DNA of 64,000 nt from Bordetella parapertussis (GCA_945878355.1 CAMCTC010000013.1:11125-75124); one strand, 5' to 3'; shown: positions 1-9,515, numbered from the stretch's first letter. Notes: generated from the letters alone by a model not told the origin. Numbers and translations: made by a program.

Positions 1-153
1 AATCGGCAACACCGGGCGAAGGGCTTGGAGGTGGTTCATGGTCTGGCGTTGTCCTTGGACGAAACGTTCCGCCAGAGTGTCGCCCAGACCTGGCCTGCCG
101 CCTGTCTTGAGCGCGACCACCAGCGATGCGCTGGCCGCCAGCGCGGCTGGCAT
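1..153 (-). CDS. Partial unknown gene cut by the left edge
   Basis: An open reading frame on the minus strand begins at an ATG at 153 and stays open to the window edge, giving about 51 residues. It starts MPAALAASASLVVALKTGG and has a hydrophobic alanine/valine-rich N-terminus. Third codon positions are strongly G/C, as in the real genes of this window. It would be divergent from the glutathione transferase gene. I do not recognise the family. High GC also produces spurious open frames, so confidence is low. Confidence 0.3.
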   Translation of the reverse strand, partial: MPAALAASASLVVALKTGGRPGLGDTLAERFVQGQRQTMNHLQALRPVLPI

Positions 154-212
154 ATGCTGCGGCTGTCGCGGTTCGACCGCAGGCACGCATCAGGTCCACC
201 CAGGAGAACCGC

Positions 213-845
213 TTGACCCTTCAACTGCACGCCTTCGACACGCCCAACGGCCGCAAGATCACGGTCGCGTTGGAAGAGATGGGACTGCCCTACGAAATGC
301 GCATCGTCGACATCGGCCAGGGCGAGCAGTTCGACCCGGCGTTTCTTGAGATCAGCCCCAACAACAAGATCCCGGCGATCGTCGACCCGGACGGCCCGGG
401 CGGCAAGTCGATCAGCGTGTTCGAGTCGGGCGCGATCCTGATCTACCTCGCCGAGAAGACCGGCCAGTTCTGGCCCAGCGATCCAGTGGCACGGGTGGCA
501 GCGCTGGAGTGGCTGATGTTCCAGGTCGGCGGCTTCGGGCCGATGCCCGGCCAAGTGCACCACTTCATCGGGCTGCAAGACCCGGTTGACAAGCGCTACG
601 GCCTGGACCGCTTCATGGCCGAGACCCGTCGGCTCTACGGCGTGATGGACCGTCGACTGGCCGGACATGAATATTTCGCAGGGCCGCTGACGATTGCCGA
701 CTTCGCGATCGTCGGGTGGGTCTGGCGCCATGCCAGGCACCAGGTCGACCTGGCGGACTTTGCAAACGTCGAGCGCTGGTACCAGACGATGATGGCGCGG
801 CCTGGTGTCGGCCGTGGCTTTGCGGTCGCGATGCGGCGCGCCTGA
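213..845 (+). CDS. Glutathione S-transferase (YfcG/YghU-like)
   Basis: A 210-residue cytosolic thiol transferase of the GST superfamily, closest in appearance to the YfcG/YghU disulfide-bond oxidoreductase group. The N-terminal thioredoxin-like domain carries the glutathione-site pattern SPNNKIPAIVD and then FESGAILIYLAEKTG at about residues 45-85. The helical C-terminal domain carries LTIADFAIVGWVWRH, the usual N-capping region. I place the start at the TTG at 213, because AGGAG lies six bases upstream and the product then begins TLQLHAFDTPNGRK as in the family. An ATG at 126 would add an unlikely basic leader. Substrate unknown. Confidence 0.88.
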   Translation: MTLQLHAFDTPNGRKITVALEEMGLPYEMRIVDIGQGEQFDPAFLEISPNNKIPAIVDPDGPGGKSISVFESGAILIYLAEKTGQFWPSDPVARVAALEWLMFQVGGFGPMPGQVHHFIGLQDPVDKRYGLDRFMAETRRLYGVMDRRLAGHEYFAGPLTIADFAIVGWVWRHARHQVDLADFANVERWYQTMMARPGVGRGFAVAMRRA

Positions 846-917
846 AGCTGGCCAACGGTCGCTTCAGCGACCTTGTCGCAAGTCCTGGAACAAACAAGCA
901 CAACAGGCCATGCCCTC

Positions 918-1232
918 ATGAAGCTGCCCGAAGTCGCCACGCTGGGGTCCTTGTTGATCGGCCTGCAAGGCTGCGGCACCGCGCCGCCGCTGGTACAGCG
1001 GCATTTCGAGTCGGTTGAAGCCAACCGTCTGGTCGGCCCAAGGGCGGCCATCGGCGAACTGCGCGAAGTCCATAGCGCCGGCTACACGAACTTCTTCGGC
1101 ATGGCCGGCTCGCACCGCTTCTTCCACACCACCCACGACAGCTTGGCGACGACCCGGCCACACCTTCTCGAGCCGGTCGCGCGCGCGTTCGCCGACGCCT
1201 TGACCGAGGTGGCCCAACGCGCCGCGCGCTAG
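918..1232 (+). CDS. Short ORF resembling the C-terminus of a metallopeptidase-like protein
   Basis: A 104-residue frame (it could start at 873) reading MKLPEVATLGSLLIGLQGCG at the start and SHRFFHTTHDSL near residues 65-77. The latter resembles the C-terminal His/Asp region of M28-type zinc peptidases, and the next segment, LLEPVARAFADALTEV, looks like their final helix. Family members are roughly 350-450 residues, so this looks like a detached 3' part rather than a complete enzyme. No ribosome binding site is obvious. It sits between a GST gene and an acyl-CoA ligase gene on the same strand. Family assignment is tentative. Confidence 0.42.
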   Translation: MKLPEVATLGSLLIGLQGCGTAPPLVQRHFESVEANRLVGPRAAIGELREVHSAGYTNFFGMAGSHRFFHTTHDSLATTRPHLLEPVARAFADALTEVAQRAAR

Positions 1233-1284
1233 ACCCATAGGCCCCATAGGCGCCGCCCTCATCCACCCTCAAGCCGAGACCACC

Positions 1285-2844
1285 ATGCACATCGCCGACC
1301 TCTACTTCCGTGGCTTCACCAACCATCCCGACCGGCTGGCGCTGACCGGCGAGGGCGGTGACTTCAGCTACCGACAGGCCCATGCGCTGACCCAGCGGAT
1401 CGCACGCCGACTGCGCGAAGCTGGACTGACCAGCGGCGACCGGTTCGCCGTGCTCAGCCCCAACACCGGGCCGGCGCTGCTGGCGATGCTGGGCGGCCTG
1501 CGCGCCGGGCTGGCCTGGAGCAACCTGAACATGCGCGCGGCAGTGCCAGACATCCTGCACATCCTGGCCGCAGGCCAATGCAGCGTGCTGTTCTTCCATG
1601 AAGCCGCTGCCGGCATGCTGGCGGCGATCCGCGAAGCGGTGCCAACGCTGCGCGAAGTGGTGTGCATCGGCGGCGCCGACGCCAGCGCGCCCTCGCTGGC
1701 GCAGTGGCTGGGCAGCACCAACGACGCCTTGCTCGATTTCCGGGTGGCCGAGGACGCGCAGGGCTTCCAGGGCGCCACTGGCGGCACGACCGGCCGCTCC
1801 AAGCTCACCGTCGGCTCGCACCGCTCGATCGCCACCTCGGTGCTGGCCTGGGCCACCTGCTTGAGCTTCGACGAGCCGCCGGTCAACCTAGCGGTCGCCC
1901 CGATCACCCACGCGGGCGGCTTCGTTGCGCTGGGCATGGGGCAGTTCAGCGGCACCACGATCATGATGGCCACACCCGATGTCGGCCAGATGATCGACAT
2001 CATCGGCCAGCAGCGGGTTTCGGTGCTGTTCCTGCCGCCCACGCTGATCTACATGATGCTGGCGCACCCGAAGGCAGCGAGCGCCGACTTCTCGTCGCTG
2101 CGCTACCTGATCGCAGCCGCATCGCCGTTCGCGCCGGAAAAGATCATCGAAGCGGTCGGCCGGCTCGGCCCTGTCGTCTGCCAGGCCTTCGGCCAGACCG
2201 AGTCGGGCTTTCCGACCACCTTCATGTCGCCGCGCGAGATTGCCCAAGCGGTGCGCGAACCCGCACTGCGCCACCGGCTGCTGTCTTGTGGGCGACCGAC
2301 CGCGATCGTCGAGGCGATGGAGATCATGGACGATCAAGGGCACTTGCTCGCGCCCGGCGAGACCGGCGAGGTGGTGCTGCGCGGCCCGACGATGATGAGT
2401 GGCTACCTCGACGATGACGCGGCCACGGCCGAGATCAGCCAGTTCGGCTGGCACCACACCGGCGATGTCGGCAGGCGCGACGGCGACGGCTATTTCTACA
2501 TCACCGACCGCAAGCGCGACCTGATCATCTCGGGCGGCTTCAACATCTTTCCCTTCGAGGTCGAGAGCGCGTTGATGAAGCACCCGGCGGTGCAGGACTG
2601 CGCCGTGATCGGTGTGCCCGACGAGAAGTGGGGCGAAGCGGTCAAGGCCTGCGTGCAGCTCAAGCCCGATGCGATGGCGCAGGCCAACGAGTTGATCGAT
2701 TGGGCCAAGCAGCAGATCGGCTCGATGAAGGCACCGAAGTCGATCGACTTCGTCGCCAACCTGCCACGCAGCCCAGTGGGCAAGGTGCTCAAGCGCGACC
2801 TGCGCGCGCCGTATTGGCAGACGATGGCACGCGGGGTGGGCTGA
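1285..2844 (+). CDS. AMP-dependent acyl-CoA synthetase/ligase
   Basis: A 519-residue member of the ANL superfamily that should activate a carboxylic acid through an acyl-AMP to the CoA thioester in the cytosol. Visible motifs in order are the phosphate-binding loop TGGTTGRSK (about residue 162), the GQTESG adenine-site motif (about 306), TGDVGRRDGDGYFYITDRK (about 393) and the C-terminal catalytic lysine motif SPVGKVLKRDL (about 497). Length is normal. The substrate cannot be read from the sequence; fatty or aromatic acids are both possible. An MFS gene follows after 32 bases and may be co-transcribed. Confidence 0.9.
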   Translation: MHIADLYFRGFTNHPDRLALTGEGGDFSYRQAHALTQRIARRLREAGLTSGDRFAVLSPNTGPALLAMLGGLRAGLAWSNLNMRAAVPDILHILAAGQCSVLFFHEAAAGMLAAIREAVPTLREVVCIGGADASAPSLAQWLGSTNDALLDFRVAEDAQGFQGATGGTTGRSKLTVGSHRSIATSVLAWATCLSFDEPPVNLAVAPITHAGGFVALGMGQFSGTTIMMATPDVGQMIDIIGQQRVSVLFLPPTLIYMMLAHPKAASADFSSLRYLIAAASPFAPEKIIEAVGRLGPVVCQAFGQTESGFPTTFMSPREIAQAVREPALRHRLLSCGRPTAIVEAMEIMDDQGHLLAPGETGEVVLRGPTMMSGYLDDDAATAEISQFGWHHTGDVGRRDGDGYFYITDRKRDLIISGGFNIFPFEVESALMKHPAVQDCAVIGVPDEKWGEAVKACVQLKPDAMAQANELIDWAKQQIGSMKAPKSIDFVANLPRSPVGKVLKRDLRAPYWQTMARGVG

Positions 2845-2876
2845 ACCGGCGGCTGGCTGAAACCGTAACTGCGCAC

Positions 2877-4067
2877 ATGCAAAGACCAACGCTGACCGTC
2901 AAGATGTGCGCCGGCCAGGTCGGCAGCCTGCTGCCGCATGCCGTCGTGCCAGCGGTGATGGCTGGTCATCTGATCCCGCTGTGGGGTCTGACCAACGCCC
3001 AGGCCGGTCTTCTTGCAGCGGCCTACGCTGGCGGCTACATGCTGGCGGTGCCGCTGCTGAGTTCGCTGACCGACCGCATCGATGCCCGGCGCCTGCTGCT
3101 GGGCGGGTCGCTGTTCAGCGCGGCCGCGACGATCGCCTTCGGCTGCCTCGCGCAAGGCCTGCTGTCGGCGATGCTGCTCTGGGCCCTGGCCGGGATCGGC
3201 TTTGCGGGCGCTTACATGCCGGGTCTTCGCGCCCTCACCGACCGGCTCGACCCAGGTGATGCGTCGCGCAGTGTCACGCTCTACACCTCGAGCTATTCCT
3301 TGGGCGTGGGCCTGTCATTCCTGGTCTCGCAGTTGGTTGCCGACCACCTGGGCTGGCGCTGGTCCTTCGTGGTGACCGGCCTGGCGCCGCTGGCGATGGC
3401 TGCCGCCGCTTGGTCCTTGGTGCCGAAGGCGCCGGTGCCGCGCACCGGCGCGCTGCTCGACTTCAGGCCGGTGCTGCGCAACCGCGAGGCGATGGGTTAC
3501 ATCCTGGGTTACGGATTTCACTGCTTCGAGCTCTACGCGATGCGCACCTGGATCGTCGCCTTCTGGACCTTCGTGGCAGCTCGCAACGGATCGGCGTCGT
3601 TGCTCGACCCGATCACGGTCAGCGTGCTGGTGACTTTGCTCGCGATGCCCGCCAGCATCCTCGGCAACGAAGCCTCGATGCGCTTCGGACGCCATCGCGC
3701 GGTCAGCACGATCCAGGTCAGTTCGGCGCTGGTCGCTTTGGCGATCGGCGCGTTGGCCGGTGGCCCACCGCTGCTGCTGCTGGCGCTGATGATGCTCTAT
3801 GCGATCACGGTCCCGGCCGATTCCGGCTCGCTGACCGCCGGCATGAGCGCCAGTGCCGAGCCGCAGTTCCGGGGCGCGACGATGGCGCTTCACTCCACCG
3901 TGGGCTTCGGACTGTCGGCGCTGGCCGGTTGGACTGTCGGCGTCGCACTTGACGCGTTTGGCGGCGCCAATTCGGCGCAGGGATGGTTTGCCGGATTCGC
4001 GGTGATGGCCGCCGGCGTGTCGCTGGGTCCGCTGGCGCTGTGGTGGTCCAGGGCCCGCGCGGCCTGA
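2877..4067 (+). CDS. MFS transporter
   Basis: A 396-residue major facilitator superfamily permease with about 12 hydrophobic segments. The cytoplasmic loop 2-3 motif is visible in degenerate form as SLTDRIDARRLLLGG at about residues 62-76. I use the ATG at 2877, because the open frame further upstream overlaps the ligase gene in another frame and has no membrane character. The position directly behind an acyl-CoA ligase suggests uptake of the acid that the ligase activates, but this is inference from context only. Confidence 0.85.
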   Translation: MQRPTLTVKMCAGQVGSLLPHAVVPAVMAGHLIPLWGLTNAQAGLLAAAYAGGYMLAVPLLSSLTDRIDARRLLLGGSLFSAAATIAFGCLAQGLLSAMLLWALAGIGFAGAYMPGLRALTDRLDPGDASRSVTLYTSSYSLGVGLSFLVSQLVADHLGWRWSFVVTGLAPLAMAAAAWSLVPKAPVPRTGALLDFRPVLRNREAMGYILGYGFHCFELYAMRTWIVAFWTFVAARNGSASLLDPITVSVLVTLLAMPASILGNEASMRFGRHRAVSTIQVSSALVALAIGALAGGPPLLLLALMMLYAITVPADSGSLTAGMSASAEPQFRGATMALHSTVGFGLSALAGWTVGVALDAFGGANSAQGWFAGFAVMAAGVSLGPLALWWSRARAA

Positions 4068-4119
4068 GCGTGGTTCCGGGCCTAGCCGCAAGGGCTGGCA
4101 TGATGGGCTTGGATTTCAT

Positions 4120-5784
4120 ATGAATCCGAATCCGCCTTCAGAGTCGCCGTCAGACCGATCGCCACCACAGGACCACAGCTTGCAGGCACCATCGAACCGT
4201 TCAGACCAACATCCGCCGCTGCAGGGTTGGCAGCGTTCCACCGGCACGTTGGTGTTGTCGCTCGCCACGTTCATGAACGTGCTCGATGCGTCGATAGCCA
4301 ACGTGTCGATCCCGGCGATCGCCGGTGATCTGGGCGCCAGCGTCCACCAGACCACGGCGGTGATCACAGCCTTCGGCATCGCCACCGCGATCTCGGTGCC
4401 CTTGACCGGCTGGCTGACGCAGCGCTTCGGACAGGTCAGGCTGTTCGTGACGAGCGTGCTGCTGTTCGTGCTGACCTCGTGGCTGTGCGGGCAGGCCACG
4501 TCGCTCGAATGGTTGATCGCATTTCGCGTGCTGCAAGGCCTGGCTGCGGGGCCGATGATGCCCTTGTCGCAGACGCTGCTGCTGGGCAGCCATCCACCTG
4601 AGCGGGCGGGCCGGGCGCTGGCGATCTGGTCGATGACCGTGCTGCTGGCACCGATCGCCGGGCCGCTACTGGGCGGCTGGATCACCGACAACCTGCACTG
4701 GCCGTGGATCTTCTACATCAACGTGCCGATCGGCCTGGGCTGCGCAGCACTGACCTGGGCGCTCTACAGCCGCCGCGAATCGGTCGTCAAGCGGGTGCCC
4801 ATCGACGCCATCGGGCTCGCGCTGCTGGTGTTGTGGGTCGGATCGCTGCAGGTCCTGCTCGACACCGGCAAACAGGAGGACTGGTTCGAATCGAACACGA
4901 TCGTCGCGCTGGGGCTGGTCTCCTTGGTCGGGTTTGTGGCCTTTCTGGTCTGGGAATTGACGCATGAGCACCCGATCGTCGATCTGAAGCTGTTCGCGAA
5001 CCGAAATTTCAGTTTCGGCGTGGTCGCGATGGCCGGCGGTTTCGCGCTGTTCTCAGGCAACGTCGTGCTGCTGCCGCTGTGGCTGCAGCAGGCGATGGGC
5101 TACACCGCGACCTGGGCCGGGCTGGTGCTCGCGCCGGTGGGGGTGGTGGCGGTCTTGATCTCGCCGCTGGCCGGGCGCGGGATCGAGCGTGGGTTGGCAA
5201 GGTCGATCGCCATACTGTCCTTTTTTGCGTTCGCTTGGTCGTTTTGGCTGCGATCGCTGTTCACGACCCAGGCCGACTACCTGACGATCATCCAGCCGAT
5301 GCTGTGGCAAGGCGTCGCAGGCTCGTTGTTCTTCATCGCGCTGAGTGCGATCTCGATGTCAGAGATTCGCCCGAACCAGATGGCGCAGGCTGCCGGGCTG
5401 AGCAACTTTGTGCGGATATCGGCTGGCGCCTTCGGCACCTCGATCACGAGCACGTTCTGGGATTCCCGCACCCGGGAACACCGGGTGCACCTGGTCGAGG
5501 ATGCGAGCCGGACAGGATGGTCACTTGACAGCGCGTTTTATGAGCCGCTGCGCTCGGCAGGCATGACGCTGGAACAACTGCGCGCTTACCTCGAGCGGCT
5601 GATCGATCAGCAGGCGATGACGCTGGCTGCCAACGAGGTATTTTTGATCTCGGCCGTGCTGTACCTGCTGCTGATCGTGCCGGTGATGCTGACCAGGCCG
5701 GCGCCGGGGCGGCGCGCCGGGCCTGCACCCGCCGCGTCAGCAGCGCCCGTGCAAATCGGCAGTCAAGCAGCGCTGAAAGCTTGA
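4120..5784 (+). CDS. DHA2-family MFS efflux transporter (EmrB/QacA type)
   Basis: A 554-residue 14-TM drug:H+ antiporter-2 permease. The first helix carries the family pattern LDASIANVSIPAIAGDLG (about residues 55-72), and the antiporter motif C is seen as APIAGPLLGGWITDN (about 177-191). A proline-rich cytosolic N-terminus of about 35 residues precedes the first helix. No membrane-fusion EmrA partner is adjacent, so it may work alone or with an unlinked partner. It begins with an ATG 52 bases after the previous MFS gene. Exported substrate unknown. Confidence 0.88.
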   Translation: MNPNPPSESPSDRSPPQDHSLQAPSNRSDQHPPLQGWQRSTGTLVLSLATFMNVLDASIANVSIPAIAGDLGASVHQTTAVITAFGIATAISVPLTGWLTQRFGQVRLFVTSVLLFVLTSWLCGQATSLEWLIAFRVLQGLAAGPMMPLSQTLLLGSHPPERAGRALAIWSMTVLLAPIAGPLLGGWITDNLHWPWIFYINVPIGLGCAALTWALYSRRESVVKRVPIDAIGLALLVLWVGSLQVLLDTGKQEDWFESNTIVALGLVSLVGFVAFLVWELTHEHPIVDLKLFANRNFSFGVVAMAGGFALFSGNVVLLPLWLQQAMGYTATWAGLVLAPVGVVAVLISPLAGRGIERGLARSIAILSFFAFAWSFWLRSLFTTQADYLTIIQPMLWQGVAGSLFFIALSAISMSEIRPNQMAQAAGLSNFVRISAGAFGTSITSTFWDSRTREHRVHLVEDASRTGWSLDSAFYEPLRSAGMTLEQLRAYLERLIDQQAMTLAANEVFLISAVLYLLLIVPVMLTRPAPGRRAGPAPAASAAPVQIGSQAALKA

Positions 5785-5910
5785 CCGGACAAGCGATCAT
5801 GAACGGCGCATCCCACTGCACCTGGTCCTGATAGCAGGGTTTTCACGCCCGTCTGGGTAAGTTGGGCTGGCATCATCGATGTTCAATTTTCGACTGTCGA
5901 TGAAGGATTC

Positions 5911-6897
5911 ATGATGTTGGCCCGTATCGCTTTCTTGCGTGCCATGCTGTGCGCAACCACCGTCTGCCTACCCGCCGCGGCCATGGCGCAGACCTTTCCG
6001 ATACCAGGCAAGCTGATCCGTATCGTCGTGCCGTTCCCAGCCGGCGGCCAGACCGACATCCAGGCCCGCCTGATGGCGTCCAAGCTGCAACCGGCACTGG
6101 GCGTGACGGTACTGGTGGACAACAAGCCGGGCGCATCCTCCATCCTGGGCACGATGGAGGTGGTTCGCGCCGTACCCGATGGCCACACCCTGCTCTACAC
6201 GATCAGCGTCACCGCGGCGCAGAACCCGCACCTGTTTACCAAGCTGCCTTACGACCCGATGAAGGACCTGACGCCAGTGATGTTCGCCGCGCGCTCGTCG
6301 ACCGTGCTCACCGTGCCGACCAATTCGCAGTTCAACAGCGTGGCCGACTTGATCAAGTACGCCAAAGCCAACCCGGGCAAGCTGAACTACGCCTCGTACT
6401 CGCTGGGCAGTACCTCGCACCTGGTCGCCGAACTGATGCAGCAGGCCACCGGCACGCAGATGACGCATATTCCGTTCAAGGGCTCGGCCGACGCTGGCTT
6501 GGCGCTGATGGGCGGGCAGGTCGACTTCCTGTTCGACGGCCCCACCACGGCGATCGCCAATGCCAAAGGCGGCAAGGTGAAGATGCTGGCCTACACCGAC
6601 CCCAAGCCCTATACCGCGTTGGGCAAGCTGCCCAACATGGCCGAGGCCGGCGTGCCCGGGGTGGATGTGACCGGGGGCATGCAGTTCTTCGGCCCGCGCA
6701 ACATGCCCCCCGAATTGCTGGCCAAAGTGAACGCTGCGCTGGCTGTGGCGCTGAAGGACCCAGAAGTGGCCAAGCTGTACGCCGACGGCGCCAGCGAGAT
6801 CGTCGCCTCCAGCGCCGCCGACCACGCCACATCGGTCAAGGAGCAGCACGAGCGCTGGGGTGGCGTGATCCGCAAACTCGGCCTCAAACTCGATTGA
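5911..6897 (+). CDS. Bug-family (TctC-like) solute-binding receptor
   Basis: A 328-residue periplasmic extracytoplasmic receptor. It has a Sec signal peptide ending near AAAMAQ (about residue 27), followed by the family start FPIPGKLIRIVVPFPAGGQ and the ligand-loop region around residues 45-55. Bug proteins bind carboxylates, amides and related small molecules and are greatly expanded in Burkholderiales, often without cognate TctAB membrane genes. None is seen here. AAGGA precedes the ATG. An amidase gene follows after 16 bases, so the bound ligand may be an amide that the amidase hydrolyses (inference). Confidence 0.92.
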   Translation: MMLARIAFLRAMLCATTVCLPAAAMAQTFPIPGKLIRIVVPFPAGGQTDIQARLMASKLQPALGVTVLVDNKPGASSILGTMEVVRAVPDGHTLLYTISVTAAQNPHLFTKLPYDPMKDLTPVMFAARSSTVLTVPTNSQFNSVADLIKYAKANPGKLNYASYSLGSTSHLVAELMQQATGTQMTHIPFKGSADAGLALMGGQVDFLFDGPTTAIANAKGGKVKMLAYTDPKPYTALGKLPNMAEAGVPGVDVTGGMQFFGPRNMPPELLAKVNAALAVALKDPEVAKLYADGASEIVASSAADHATSVKEQHERWGGVIRKLGLKLD

Positions 6898-6913
6898 GCC
6901 AGGCCTCATTCGA

Positions 6914-8437
6914 ATGAAAGACCACACCGGTCTCGTCAGCCTGTCGGCGCTCGAGCAGCGCCGGCTGATCGGCGCCAAGCAGATCTCGCCCGTCGAACTG
7001 CTGCAGGCCTGCATTGCCCGCATCGAGGCCGTCAACCCGGCCGTCAACGCGCTGTGCCAGACCGACTTCGACCGGGCGCTGGCGCAAGCCCGCGTCGCCG
7101 AAGCAGCGGTGATGCGAGGCGAGGCGCTGCCGCTGCTGCACGGGCTGCCAGTGGGCGTGAAGGACCTGGAAGACAGCGCCGGGCTGCGCACCACCTACGG
7201 CAACACCGCACACCGCAACCATGTGCCGCAAGCCGACTGCGTGCTGGTGCAGCGATTGCGCGCGGCCGGTGCGTTGATCGCCGCCAAGACCAACACCCCT
7301 GACATGGGCGCAGGTGCCAACACCCTCAACGCGGTCTGGGGCGCAACCGGCAACCCCTTCGACCCCACGCGCAATGCCGGCGGCTCGTCAGGCGGTTCGG
7401 CGGTGGCGCTGGCCTGCGACATGCTGCCGCTGGCCTCGGGGTCCGACCTCGGCGGATCGCTGCGAATCCCGGCCGGCTACTGCGGCGTGGTCGGCCTGCG
7501 GCCTTCGACCGGCGTTGTCGCGAGCGGCGACAGGCTGTTGGGCTTCAGCCCGCTCTCGGTGCTCGGGCCGATGGCTCGCTCAGTGGCCGACTTGGCGCTG
7601 ATGCTCGCGGCGATCGCCGGGCCGCACCAGGCCGATCCGCTGTCAGCGCCCTTCGACGCGTCCGGCCTGCCAGCGCTGCGTCCGGCCGACCTGTCGCAGT
7701 TGCGGGTGGGTTTCAGCGAAGACTTCGGCGGCTGCCTGGTCGACGAGGACATCCGCCGCAGCTTTCGCACCCGCATCGCCGCGATCGCGCCGATGTTCGC
7801 CAGCTGCGAACCACTGGGCGTCAACCTGGTTCATGGGCTAGACGGCGGCCAAGGCGAGCGAAGCAGTGCCGACTTCGCCTTCGACGTGCTGCGTGCCGAG
7901 GGCTTCCTGGCCGCCCATGCCGGCACAGACCGCGCCGCGCTCAGCGCCAACCTGGCCGCCAACCTGGCGCTGGCCGAGCAGTTCTCGCTCACCGACCACG
8001 CCCGCGCCCACCAGTTGCAGACCCGGCTGCAGCGCCGGCTGGCCGACGCGATGCGCGCCGACCACGGCGGGTTTGACCTGGTGATCTCGCCGGTCACCGG
8101 CGTGTCGCCCTTTGCCTGGACGACGCTGTATGCCGAATCGGTGCAAGGCCTGCCCACCCGCAACTATTACCACTGGGTGGGGCTGACTTACCTGGTCAGC
8201 CTCAGCACCCATCCAGCGCTGTCGCTGCCCTGCGGCGTTGACGAGCAGGGCCTGCCCTTCGGCCTGCAACTCATAGGCCGGGCCAGAGGCGATGCCGCAC
8301 TGCTGGCAGCGGCGCTGGCACTGGAATCGGCCACCGCCGCACAGCCTGGACTCGGACGGGTGCGGCCGGATCTGGCGCTGCTGCGAACGCCGCGGCCTGA
8401 GCTGCGAAGCATCGTCACCCACCCGCCCCAAGCCTAA
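6914..8437 (+). CDS. Amidase signature family hydrolase
   Basis: A 507-residue amidase of the amidase-signature superfamily with a Ser-cisSer-Lys triad. The catalytic Lys is K83 in VGVKDLED. The cis-Ser lies in GGSSGGSA near residue 158. The nucleophile is S182 in GSDLGGSLRIPAG. Residues following the nucleophile and the overall length fit the family. No signal peptide is seen, so it should act in the cytosol. It forms a likely operon with the upstream Bug receptor gene. The exact amide substrate cannot be predicted from this fold. Confidence 0.92.
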   Translation: MKDHTGLVSLSALEQRRLIGAKQISPVELLQACIARIEAVNPAVNALCQTDFDRALAQARVAEAAVMRGEALPLLHGLPVGVKDLEDSAGLRTTYGNTAHRNHVPQADCVLVQRLRAAGALIAAKTNTPDMGAGANTLNAVWGATGNPFDPTRNAGGSSGGSAVALACDMLPLASGSDLGGSLRIPAGYCGVVGLRPSTGVVASGDRLLGFSPLSVLGPMARSVADLALMLAAIAGPHQADPLSAPFDASGLPALRPADLSQLRVGFSEDFGGCLVDEDIRRSFRTRIAAIAPMFASCEPLGVNLVHGLDGGQGERSSADFAFDVLRAEGFLAAHAGTDRAALSANLAANLALAEQFSLTDHARAHQLQTRLQRRLADAMRADHGGFDLVISPVTGVSPFAWTTLYAESVQGLPTRNYYHWVGLTYLVSLSTHPALSLPCGVDEQGLPFGLQLIGRARGDAALLAAALALESATAAQPGLGRVRPDLALLRTPRPELRSIVTHPPQA

Positions 8438-8443
8438 GCGCCG

Positions 8444-9238
8444 TCAGACCACCAACATGCCGCCGTCGAGCAGGATCGACTGGCCGGTCATGCCGTCGGA
8501 CTCGGTCGATCCCAGATAGACCGCGAGGTGGCCGATCTCGTCGGGCTTCAGGAAGCGCTTGATCGGCACCCGCGCCAGCCCATTGGCCATCACCTGCTCG
8601 AAAGGGATGCCCAGGATGTCGGCATGGGCGCGGAAGCCCTCGATCATGTCGGTCTGCACAAAGCCCGGGCAGATCGCGTTGACGGTGATGCCGAAACCGC
8701 CCATCTCCAAGGCCGCGCAGCGCGTCAGCCCGACCAGCGCGTGCTTGGACGCGTTGTAGGCACTCTGGTTGGGCGAAGACCATTTGCCCGCGGTCGAGGC
8801 GATGTTCACAACCTTGCCGCTGGCCTGCGACTGCATCTGGCGCAGCACGAGTTGCAACACATGGAATGCACCGTAAACATTGACCTGCATCACACGATCG
8901 AAGTCCTCGGGCGTGATGTCGACCAGGCGAGCCGCATGGTAGACACCGGCGTTGTTGACCAGAGTGTCGATCCGACCGTAAGCAGCGACCGCCTCGGCCA
9001 CCATCGCTTGCACCGCCGCGCGGTCGGCCACATCGGCACAGTGCAGCAGCACTCGGCCGCCGTGAACCTGGGCCAGGGCCTGGGTCTGCTCGAGCGACTC
9101 GCGGTTGGTCGCGGTCAGGAACAGGTCTGCGCCCTCCTCGGCATAGCGCAGCGCGATCGCGCGGCCGATGCCGCGGCTCGCGCCGGTGATCAGCGCGACG
9201 CGCCCACTCAGGCGTCCGGGTCTTGCGGTGTCGGTCAT
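8444..9238 (-). CDS. Short-chain dehydrogenase/reductase (SDR)
   Basis: A 264-residue classical SDR. It has the NAD(P)-binding TGASRGIGRA (about residues 17-26), the NNAG motif (about 93), the catalytic Ser in NIASTAG (about 143) and YNASK (about 157-161), and ends with ILLDGGMLVV as in 3-hydroxybutyrate dehydrogenase-like members. The start is the ATG at 9238 with AGGA a few bases upstream; the frame open further upstream runs through an intergenic repeat and is not used. It is convergent with the amidase gene, with only six bases between the stop codons. Confidence 0.9.
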   Translation of the reverse strand: MTDTARPGRLSGRVALITGASRGIGRAIALRYAEEGADLFLTATNRESLEQTQALAQVHGGRVLLHCADVADRAAVQAMVAEAVAAYGRIDTLVNNAGVYHAARLVDITPEDFDRVMQVNVYGAFHVLQLVLRQMQSQASGKVVNIASTAGKWSSPNQSAYNASKHALVGLTRCAALEMGGFGITVNAICPGFVQTDMIEGFRAHADILGIPFEQVMANGLARVPIKRFLKPDEIGHLAVYLGSTESDGMTGQSILLDGGMLVV

Positions 9239-9374
9239 GGTGTGTCCTGGGCAGGGCTTGGGCTGCGAGCGGCAGCACGCGCCGATCCGGAGCAGGCTGG
9301 CCGGTGGCAAATTCATTCTAGGGTCGCTGCCACCAGCGTCGCCCGCCTGGCGGCCGGCAGCCGATTTCAGCCAC

Positions 9375-9444
9375 TGAGCGCCCCGAAGCCGGCCGCCCCC
9401 CATGGGGGTCAAGCAAAGTGGCAAAGCCACATTTGCTTGAGAGC
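9375..9444 (-). repeat. Dispersed palindromic repeat, copy 1 (shortened)
   Basis: One of four copies of an intergenic element that reads, on its own top strand, CTCTCAAGCAAATGTGG, then TTTGCTTGACCCCCATGG, a GC-rich palindrome, and GGGGCGCTCA. This copy is on the minus strand and lacks about ten bases of the second arm of the GGCCGGCTTCGGCCGGCC palindrome. It sits between the divergent SDR and binding-protein genes. Confidence 0.85.
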
Positions 9445-9500
9445 ATCCCAGGCCCCTGTCGGCGCCCGGCGTTCGCGGAGAAACGACCGAACTTGGGTCA

Positions 9501-9515
9501 TTCCACAATGCGGAA
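9501..9515. promoter_or_regulatory. Candidate operator, TTCCACAATGCGGAA
   Basis: An imperfect 15-bp inverted repeat (TTCC-C-AAT-G-GGAA) about 100 bp upstream of the binding-protein gene at 9614. The symmetry resembles operators described for IclR-family regulators. No regulator gene is adjacent, so the assignment is tentative. Confidence 0.3.
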
